Positions 54,296 to 64,000 of a stretch of DNA of 64,000 nt are shown in pieces. Under the pieces are notes generated by a model. The model did no database searches, was not told where the DNA came from, and worked only from the letters and a program-made list of their open reading frames with translations. Source of the stretch: Agelas oroides (Eukaryota; Porifera; Demospongiae; Agelasida; Agelasidae); assembly GCA_949130485.1 (NCBI GenBank), contig OX422201.1, forward strand, positions 1,524,516-1,588,515. Reading direction: 5' to 3'. Positions within the stretch are counted from its first letter, which is position 1; each line of letters opens with the position of its first letter. A program made the position numbers and the translations under genes.

Positions 54296-55958
54296 GTGGC
54301 ATCCTTTTCTTTTCTGCAAGATTCTAGTTGTACTGCTAATATATCAATTTTTCCTGAGACTGTATCAGAAGCCTTGGAAAAACTGAGAACCAACAAGCAG
54401 GATGGCAGCCAACTCTCTTCAAACCATCTCCTTCTTGCAGCCCCTGTTCTGGAAGAATTTCTATCAAAATTCTTTACAGTCATTATTAGACATGGGTATA
54501 TGCCTCAGCTACTCAGGAACTGCATACTGATTCCTATTCCTAAGTCAGGGAAGGATCCGTCTCAATCAGACAATTATAGACCCATTGCTTTGGCCCCCAA
54601 TCTGAGTAAGGTTCTTGAATGGTGTATACTACTACAGTTTGGCTCCTACTTATCAACGTCTGATTTGCAGTTTGGCTTCAAAAGTGGCACTTCCACTGAT
54701 TCTTGTACAGGTCTGCTAAAGAACACTATTGCCCTTCACATCCATCGTAAGACTAAGGTCTATGGCTGTTTTCTAGATGCCAGTAAAGCGTTTGATAGAG
54801 TAAGTCATAACACCCTGTTCAATATCCTTGAGAGGAGAGATGTACCCCCTATTTTACTGCGCTTTCTTTGGTCTTGGTACAAAGACCAGTCTTGCATTGT
54901 TAAATGGAACTCCTATGTATCCGACCCCTTTGGTGTAACAAATGGTGTACGTCAAGGTGGGGTACTATCACCAGTCTTATTTACGGTCTATCTGGATGAG
55001 CTGCTCCAGCGCTTGTCTACTCTCGATATTGGTTGTCATGTTGGCCATCATTATGTTGGCTCCTTATGTTATGCTGATGATATTGCCCTTCTTGCTCCAT
55101 CACCCTCTGCTCTCAGAATTCTTCTCAGAGAATGTGAACTCTTTGCCACTGATCACAATCTTACCTTCAATGCTGCCAAAACTCAGTTAATCTGTTTTCG
55201 ATCTTCACCTAAGATTAAATGCACTGGCAAATTTTTCTTCTCAGGTCACCTTCTTGAATTCTCTGACACTGTTACCCACCTTGGTCACATTTTACACTGT
55301 TCACTTGATGACAGTGATGACATCAAGAGAGCCACACTTGAAATGTGTAAAAAAGCCAATATTATCCTAAGTACCTTTTCTTCGTGTGATCCGCATGTCA
55401 AGACGGTCCTCTTTAACTCACACTGCTTGTCGTTGTATGGTGGTGCTCTCTGGGACATTACTTGCAGACAGCTTACTTCCTTGGAGGTTGCCTTCAATAA
55501 TATTCTCAGGCGAATTTGGAGGGTCCCAAGAAACTGCCACACTCGAATTCTGCATAAAATTGCACATCTTGATAGTGTTCTCAATCGACTTATACGTTTA
55601 TCTGACCGTTTTTCAAGAAAGACCTGCGAGACGAATTCATATTTGCTTCATGACTCCTTTACTCTATTCAACACCAATGTGTTTACTCCAGTTGGCAGCA
55701 ATCGCTACTGTGCTCACAAATATGTGAAATTGTACTTTGAGGAAGACCTTATTTGTGCCGACTTTGCAAGATACCTGCGCATCAGTGACTCCAGTGTAAG
55801 AGATTTGGACATTGAGTCAATGATACAAATTATTTGTTGTAACTAATTATCTTCACTTATTTTTATTTTAGTGTCTTCCTTTACCTTTACTTCTACCCTC
55901 CTGTACACCTAAATTTGGTGTGTTTATCGAAAATTATTATTATTATTATTATTATTTA
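54296..55958 (+). mobile_element. 5'-truncated non-LTR retrotransposon with open reverse-transcriptase frame
   Basis: One uninterrupted frame of about 516 codons, 54296-55846. Reverse-transcriptase landmarks: ILIPIPKSGKD and NYRPIAL (about 78-99), FLDASKAFDRV (159-169), GVRQGGVLSPVLF (217-229), CYADDIALLAPS with the catalytic YADD at 259-262, FNAAKTQ (291-297) and a 'THLGHIL' block (about 327). These fit a LINE of the broad CR1/L2/Jockey type. The frame begins inside the domain at a GTG, and no endonuclease region precedes it, so this copy is truncated and has no proper start. The 3' end is a (TTA)n tail (about 55935-55958) instead of poly(A). No target duplication is seen; about 40 bp of the satellite monomer is missing across the insertion. 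The open frame suggests a young copy. Confidence 0.88.
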
Positions 55959-58900
55959 AGACACTATACGGCGCTGCATGGGACAGAGATATTGGCCTGC
56001 CCGTACAGCTTTGTGCACCTTTTGCACCGCGAAAGGGTTTACATTTTTAAACTCTTCATGCCCATAGCTTCTTGATAATATGCATCTTGCAATAGTGCAA
56101 CCTTTCAACCGAGCTAGGAAGATTCGTGAATGTACGCGAATTTCCATTGAAGGCACTGTACTGCGCTGCATTGGACGGAGATATTGGCCGGCCAGAACAG
56201 CTTTGTGCGCCTTTAGCACCTAGAAAGGGCTTACATTTTTAAACTCTCCTTGCCAATAGCTTGTTGACGACATGCACCTTGCATTAGTGCAACCTTTGTA
56301 CTGAGCTAGGATTAGTCGCGAACGTACGCGAATTTCCATTGAAGGCACTATACGGCGCTGCGTGGGACGGAGATATTGGCCTGCTCGTACAGATTTGTAC
56401 GCCTTCTGCACCGAGAAAGGGTTTACATTTTTAAGCTCTTCATGCCCATAGCTTCTTGATAATATGCACCTTGCATTAGTGCAACCTTTGTACCGAACTA
56501 GGATTAGTCGCGAATCCACGCGAATTTCCATGGAAGGCACTTTGCGGCGCTGCGTGGGACGGAGATATTGGCCTGCTCGTTCAGCTTTGTGCGCCTTTTG
56601 CACCGAGAAAGGGTTTACATTTTTACACTCTTCATGCCCATAGCTTCTTGATAACATGCACCTTGTATTAGTGCAACCTTTGTACCGAGCTAGGATTAGT
56701 CGCAAATTTACGCGAATTTCCAGTGAAGGCACAATACGGCGCTGCGTGGGACTGAGATATTTCCCGCCCTGAACAGCTTTGTGCGCCTTTTGAACCGAGA
56801 AAAGGCTTCCATTTTTAAACTCTTCGTACCGATAGCTTCTTGATAATATGCTCCTTGCATTAGTGCAACCTTTGTACCGAGCTAGGATTAGTCGCGAATG
56901 TACGCGAATTTCCATTGAAGGCACTATACGGAGCTGCATGGGACGGAGATATTGGCCAACCAGTACAGCTTTGTGCGCCATTTGTACCGAGAAAGCGTTT
57001 ACATTTTTAAACTCTTCATGCCCATAGCTTCTTGATAATATGCATCTTGCAATAGTGCAACCTTTGTACCGAGCTAGGAGTAGTTGCGAACGTACGCGAA
57101 TTTCCATTGAAGGCACTATACGGCGCTGCGTGGGACGGAGATATTGGCCTGCTTGTACAGCTTTGTGCGCCTTCTACACCGAGAAAGGGTTTACATTTTT
57201 AAACTCTTCATGCCCATAGCTTCTTGATAACATGCACCTTGTATTAGTGCAACCTTTGTACCGAGCTAGGATTAGTCGCGAATTCACGCGAATTTCCAGT
57301 GAAGGCACAATACGTCGCTGCGTGGGACTGAGATATTTCCCGGCCTGAACAGCTTTGTGCGCCTTTTGAACCGAGAAAAGGCTTCCATTTTTAAACTCTT
57401 CGTGCCGATAGCTTCTTGATAATATGCTCCTTGCATTAGTGCAACCTTTGTATCGAGCTAGGATTAGTCGCGAATGTACGCGAATTTCCATTGAAGGCAC
57501 TATACGGAGCTGCATGGGACGGATATATTGGCCGGCCAATACAGCTTTGTGCGCCATTTGTACCGAGAAAGGGTTTACATTTTTAAACTCTTCATGCCCA
57601 TAGCTTCTTGATAATATGCATCTTGCAATAGTGCAACCTTTGTACCGAGCTAGGATTAGTCGCGAATGTACGCGAATTTCCATTGAAGACACTATATGGC
57701 GCTGCATGGGACAGAGATATTGACCTGCCCGTACAGCTTTGTGGGCCTTTTGCACCGAGAAAGGGTTTACATTTTCAAACTCTTCATGCCAATATCTTCA
57801 AGATAATATGCACCTTGCATTAGTGCAACATTTGTTCCGAGCTATGATTAGTCGCGAATGTGCGCGAATTTCCAATGATGGCACTCTACTACGCTGCATG
57901 GGACGGAGATATTGGCTGACCCGTACAGTTTTGTGCTCCTTTTGCACCGAGAAAGGATTTACATTTTTAAATTCTTCATGCCCATAGCTTCTTGATAATA
58001 TGCACCTTGCATTAGTGCAACCATTGTACCAAGCTAGGAAGAGAACAGAATGTACGCAAATTTCCAATGACGGCACTAAACGGCGCAACGTGGAACGGAG
58101 TTATTGGCCTACCCGAACAGCTTTGTGCGCCTTTTGCACAGAGAAAGGGTTTACATTTTTAAACTCTTCATGCCCATAGCTTCTTGATAACTTGCACCTT
58201 GCATTAGTGCAACCTTTGCACCGAGCTAGGATTAGTCGCGAACGTACGCGAATTTCCATTGAAGGCACTATACGGCGCTGCATGGGACGGAGATATTGGC
58301 CTGCTCGTACAGCTTTGTGCGCCTTATGCACCGAGAAAGGGTTTATATCATTAAACTCTTCATGCCCAAAGCTTCTTGATAATACGCACCTTGCATTAGT
58401 GCAACTTTTCTATCGAGCTAGGAAGAGTCGTGAATGTACGCGATTTTCCATTGAAAGCATCATACGGCGCTGCATGAGACGAAGATACTAGCCGGCAAGT
58501 ACAGCTTTGTGCGCCTTTTGCACCGAGAAAGGGTTTACATTTTTAAACTATTCATGCCCATAGCTTCCTGATATTATTCTCCTTGCATTAGTGCAACCTT
58601 TGTACCGAGCTAGGATTAGTCGCGAATGTACGCGAATTTCCATTGCAGACACCATGCGGTGCTGCATGGGACGGAGAAATTGGTCGGCCCGTACAGCTTT
58701 GTGCGCTTTATGCACCGAGAAAGGGTTTACATTTTTAAACTCTTCATGCCCGTAGCTTCTTGATAATATGCATCTTGCAATAGTGCAACCTTTGTAGCGA
58801 GCTAGGATTAGTCGCGAATTTACGCGAATTTCCAGTGAAGGCACTATACGGCGCTGCATGGGACGGAGATATTGGCCGGACGTACAGCTTTGTGCGCCTT

Positions 58901-61900
58901 TTGCACCGAGAAAGGGTTTACACTTTTAAATTCTTCATGCCCATAGCTTCTTGCTAAAATGCACCTTGCATTAGTGCAACCTTTGTACCGAGCTAGTATT
59001 AGTCGCGAATATACGCGAATTTCCATTGAAGGCACTATACGGTGCTGCATGGGACAGAGATATTGGCCTGACCGTACAGCTTTGTGCGCCTTTTGCACCG
59101 AGAAAGGGTTTACATTTTTAAACTCTTCATGCCCATAGCTTCTTGATAATATGCATCTTGCAATAGTGCAACCTTTGTACCGAGCTAGGACTAGTCGCGA
59201 ATGTACGCAAATTTGCAATGATGGCACTCTACTACGCTGCATGGGATGGTGATATTGGCCGACCCGCACAGCTTTGTGCGCTTTTTACACCGAGAGAGGG
59301 TTTACATTTTGAAACTCTTCATGCCCATAGCTTTTTGATTATATGCATCTTCCAATAGTGCAACCTTTGTACCGAGCTAGGATTAGTCGCGATTATACGC
59401 GAATTTCCAATGAAGGCACTATACGGCGCTGCATGGGACGAAGATATTGGCCGGCCCGTACAACTTTGTACGCCTTTTGCACTGATAAAGGGTTTACATT
59501 TTTAAACTCTTCATGCCCATAGCTTCTTGATAATATGCACCTTGCATTAGTGCAACCTTTGTACCGAGCTAGGATTAGTCGCGAATGTACGCGAATTTCC
59601 ATTTAAGACACTATACGGCGCTGCATGGGACAGAGATATTGGCCTGCCCGTACAGCTTTGTGCGCCTTTTGCACCGCGAAAGTGTTTACATTTTTAAACT
59701 CTTCATCCCCATAGCTTCTTGATAATATGCATCTTGCAATAGTGCAACCTTTGTACCGAGCTAGGATTAGTCGCGAATGTACTCGAATTTCCATTTAAGA
59801 CACTCTACGGCGCTGCATGGGACGGAGATATTGGCCGGCCCGTACAACTTTGTGCGCCTTTTGCACTGATAAAGGGTTTACATTTTTAAACTGTTCATGC
59901 CCATAGCTTCTTGATAACTTGCACCTTGCATTAGTGCAACCTTTCAACCGAGCAAGGAAGAGTCGTGAATGTACGCGAATTTCCATTGAAGACACTGTAC
60001 CGCGCTGCATGGGACGGAGATATTGGCCGGCCCGAACAGCTTTGTGCGCCTTTAGCACCTAGAAAGGGTTTACATTTTTAAACTCTTCATGCCCATAGCT
60101 TCTTGATAATATGCACCTTGCATTAGTGCAACCATTGTACCAAGCTAGGAAGAGAAACGAATGTTCGCAAATTTCCATTGACGGCACTAAACGGCGCAAC
60201 AGGGAACGGAGTTATTGGCCTACCCGAACAGCTTTGTGCACCTTTTGCACCGAGAAAGGGTTTATATTTTTAAACTCTTCATGCCCATAGCTTCTTGATA
60301 ACTTGCACCTTGCATTAGTGCAACCTTTGCACCGAGATAGGATTAGTCGCGAACGTACGCGAATTTCCATTGAAGGCACTATACGGCGCTGCATGGGACG
60401 GAGATATTGGCCTGCTCGTACAGCTTTGTGCGCCTTATGCACCGAGAAAGGGTTTACATCATTAAACTCTTCATGCCCAAAGCTTCTTGATAATACGCAC
60501 CTTGCATTAGTGCAACCTTTGTACCGAGCTAGGAAGAGTCGTGAATGTACGCGAATTTCCATTGAAGGCACTGTACGGCGCTGCACGGGACGGAGATATT
60601 GGCCGGCCCGAACAGCTTTGTGCGCCTTTAGCACCTAGAAAGGGGTTACATTTTTAAACTCTTCATGCCCATAGCTTCTTGATAATATGCACCTTGCATT
60701 AGTGCAACCATTGTACCAAGCTAGGAAGAGAACCGAATGTACGCAAATTTCCTTTGACGGCTCTAAACGGCGCAGCAGGGGACGGAGATATTGGCAGTCA
60801 CGAACAGCTTTGTGCGCCTTATGAACCGAGAAAGGGTTTACATTTTTATACTCTTCATGCCCATAGTTTGTTGGTAATATGCACCTTACATTAGTGCATC
60901 CTTTGTACCGAGCTAGGATTAGTCGCGAATGTACGCGAATTTCCATTGAAGGCACAATACGGTGCTGCATGGGGCTGAGATATTGGCCGGCCTGAACAGA
61001 TTTGTGCGCCTTTTGAACCGAGAAAGGGCTTCCATTTTCAAACTCTTCGTGCCGGTAGCTTCTTGATAATATGCTCCTTGCATTAGTGCAACCTTTGTAC
61101 CGAGCTAAGTTTAGTCGCGAATGTGCGCGCGAATTTCCATTGAAGGCACTCTACGGCGCTGCATGGGACGGAGATATTGGCCGGCCCGTACAACTTTGTG
61201 CGCCTTTTGCACTGATAAAGGGTTTATATTTTTAAACTCTTCATGCCCATAGTTTCTTGATAATATGCACCTTGCATTAGTGCAACCTTTGTACCGAGCT
61301 AGGATTAGTCGCGAATGTACGCGAATTTCCATTGAAGACACTATACGGCGCTGGATGGGACAGAGATATTGGCCTGCCCGTACAGCTTTATGCGCCTTTT
61401 GCACAGAGAAAGGGTTTACATTTTTAAACTCTTCATGCCAATATCTTCGAGATATTATGCACCTTGCATTAGTGCAACATTTGTTCCGAGCTAGGATTAC
61501 TCGCGAATGTACGCGAATTTCCAATGAAGGCACTATACGGCGCTTCATGGGACGGAGATATTTGCCGGACCGTACAGCTTTGTGCGCCTTTTGCGCCGAG
61601 AAAGGGTTTACATTTTTAAATTCTTCATGCCCATTGCTTCTTGCTAAAATGCACCTTGCATTAGTGCAACCTTTGTACCGAGCCAGGATCAGTCGCGAAT
61701 GTACTCGAATTTCCATTCAAGGCATCATACGGCACTGCATGGGACGGAGATATTAGCCCGCGAGTACAGCTTTGTGCATCTTTTGCACCGAGAAAGGTTT
61801 TTCATTTTTAAGCTATTCATGCCCATAGCTTCTTGATATTATTCTCCTTGCATTAGTGCAACCTTTGTACCGTGCTAGGATTGGTCGCGAATGTACGCGA

Positions 61901-64000
61901 ATTTCCATTGCAGACCCCATGCGGCGCTACATGGGACAGAGATATTGGCCGGCCCGTACAGCTTTTTGCACTTTTTGCACCGAGAAAGGGTTTACATTTT
62001 TAAACTCTTCATGCCCATAGTTTCTTGATAATATGCATCTTGCAATAGTGTAACCTTTGTACCGAGCTAGGATTAGTCGCGAATGTACGCGAATTTCCAA
62101 TGATGGCACTCTACTGCACTGCATGGGACGGAGCTATTGGCCGATCCGTACAGTTTTGTGCGCCTTTAGCACCGAGAAAGGGTTTACATTTTTAAACTCT
62201 TCATGCCAATATCTTCGAGATAATATGCACCTTGCATTAGTGCAACATTTGTTGCGAGCTAGGATTCCTCGCGAATGTACGCGAATTTCCAATGAAGGCA
62301 TCATACGGCGCTACATGGGACGGAGATATTAGCCGGCCAGTACAGCTTTGTGCACCTTTTGCACCGAGAAAGGGTTTACATTTTTAAACTATTCATGCCC
62401 ATAGCTTCTTGATATTATTCTCCTTGCATTAGTGCAACATTTGTACCGAGCTAGGATTAGTCGCGAATGTACGCGAATTTCCAATGATGGCACTCTACTG
62501 CGCTGCATGGGACGGAGATATTGGCCGACCCGTACAGTTTTGTGCGCCTTTTGCACCGAGAAATGGTTTACAATTTTAAACTCTTCATGCCAATATCTTC
62601 GAGATAATATGCACCTTGCATTAGCGCAACATTTGTTCCGAGCTAGGATTAGTCGCGAATGTACGCGAATTTCCAATGAAGGCACTATACGGCGCTGCAT
62701 GGGACGGAGATATTGGCCGGACCGTGCAGCTTTGTGCGCCTTTTGCACCGAGAAAGGGTTTACATTTTTAAATTCTTCATGCCCATTGCTTCTTGCTAAA
62801 ATGCACCTTGCATTAGTGCAACCTTTGTACCGAGATAGGATTAGTCGCGAATGTACGCGAATTTCCATTGAAGGCATCATACGGCGCTGCATGGGACGGA
62901 AATATTAGCCGGCCAGTACAGCTTTGTGCGCCTTTTGCACCGAGAAAGGTTTTACATTTTTAAACTCTTCATACCCATAGTACCTTGATAACATGCACCT
63001 TGCATTAGTGCAGCCTTTGTACCGAGCTAGGATTAGTCGCGAATGTACTCGAATTTTCAATGAAGGGACTATACGGCGCTGCATGGGACGAAGATATTGG
63101 CCCGCCCGTACAGCTTTGAGCGCCTTTTGCACCGAGAAAGGGTTCACATTTTTAAACTGTTCATGCCCATAGATTCTTGATAGTATGCACTTTGCATTAG
63201 TGCAACCTTTGTACCGAGCTAGGATTAGTCGCGAATGTAAGCGAATTTTCAATGATGGCACTCTACTGCGCTGTATGGGACGGAGATATTGGCCGACCCG
63301 TACAGTTTTGTGCGCCTTTTGCACCAAGAAAGGGTTTACATTTTTAAACTCTTCATGCCCATAGATTCTTGATAATATACACCTTGTATTATTGCAACAT
63401 TTGTTCCGAGCTAGGAATAGTCGCGAATGTACGCGAATTTCCAATGATGGCACTCTACTGCGCTGCATGGGACGGAGATATTGGCCTACCTGTACAGTTT
63501 TGTGCGCCTATTGCACCAAGAAAGGGTTTACATTTTTAAACTCTTCATGCCGATAGTTTCCTGATATTTTGCTCCTTGTATTAGTGCATCCTTTGTACCG
63601 AGCTAGGATTAGTCGCGAATGAACGCGAATTTCCATTGAAGGCACTGTACGGCGCTGCATGGGACGGAGATATTGACCGGCCCTTACAGTTTTGTGCGCC
63701 TTTTGGACCGAGAAAGTGTTCACATTTTTAAACACTTCCTGCCCATAGCATCATGACAACATGCACCTTGCATTAGTGCAACACTATACAGCGCTGCATG
63801 GGACAGAGATATTGGCCTGCCCGTACAGCTTTCTGCACCTTTTGTACCGAGAAAGGGTTTACATTTTTAAACACTTCATGCCCATATCTTCAAGATACAA
63901 TGCGCCTTTTGCACCGAAAACGGGTTTACATTTTTAAACTCTTCATGCCCATATCTTCAAGATACTATGCCACCTTTGTACCGAGCTAGGATTAGTCGCG
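55959..64000. repeat. 192-bp satellite, block 3 (about 42 monomers, runs off the window)
   Basis: Same orientation as block 2, with monomer-type mixing (for example 'ggcactctactgcgctgc' variants among 'ggcactatacggcgctgc'). Near the right edge, units at about 63780-63970 are shortened by internal deletions ('tgcaacactatacagcgc'; 'cttcaagatacaatgcgcc'). The array continues beyond 64000. Confidence 0.97.

Noticed and set aside
37746..63989. Dozens of open frames of 60-300 codons on both strands (repeating 'QKAHKAVRAGQY' or 'CTEKGFTFLNSS')
   Set aside because: They are translations of the 192-bp satellite monomer (64 codons). Frames break at every indel and no codon-level constraint is visible.
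37790..64000. CRISPR-like array
   Set aside because: Repeats are contiguous 192-bp monomers without unique spacers, in a eukaryotic context with no cas genes.

Overview
The window reads as nuclear DNA of an early-branching animal. Evidence: multi-exon genes with GT-AG introns, typical animal proteins (TMEM248-like, mitochondrial proline dehydrogenase, AKR7), a tRNA-Ala inside an intron, and several non-autonomous DNA transposons and non-LTR retrotransposons. Compact genes, short introns and dense fold-back elements fit a demosponge best. That placement is inference, because no diagnostic marker gene is present.

Gene half (about 1-30 kb). A six-exon TMEM248/TMEM219-family membrane protein (1226-5295, +) comes first, possibly head-to-head with the first exon of an unknown gene (1006-1092, -). 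PRODH follows (7154-20974, +). I could rebuild all 12 of its exons with consistent phases. Its eighth intron carries a 4-kb minisatellite and a tRNA-Ala(TGC). A class I methyltransferase (21298-22101, -) is convergent with PRODH. Next is a divergent pair of AKR7-type aldo-keto reductases (23820-27123, - and 27389-30043, +). Each has 12 exons with the same intron phases, and they share a 265-bp intergenic promoter region. Introns and spacers are full of short palindromic elements related to 'tagcctcgttcccaggc' and of larger inverted-repeat elements.

Repeat half (about 30-64 kb). I see no host gene here. In order: a 21-bp minisatellite of roughly 5.7 kb, an inverted degenerate arm of the same minisatellite 1 kb further on with an hAT-like element between them, a cluster of CATACC/GGTATG palindromes, then a satellite with a monomer of about 192 bp that runs off the right edge (about 115 copies here). 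The satellite is interrupted by a 1.9-kb block of the same GAGACATCA minisatellite found in the PRODH intron, by a 5'-truncated LINE 3' end at an orientation switch, and by a 5'-truncated LINE with a long open reverse-transcriptase frame. A 960-bp (five-monomer) block is duplicated in tandem without any difference that I can see.

Most long open frames in the right half are arithmetic results of repeat units divisible by three and are not called as genes. The most unusual signal is in the TMEM248-like gene: a 34-bp tandem repeat of about 22 copies whose unit is the end of exon 3 plus its GTAAGT splice donor, giving a run of competing 5' splice sites.
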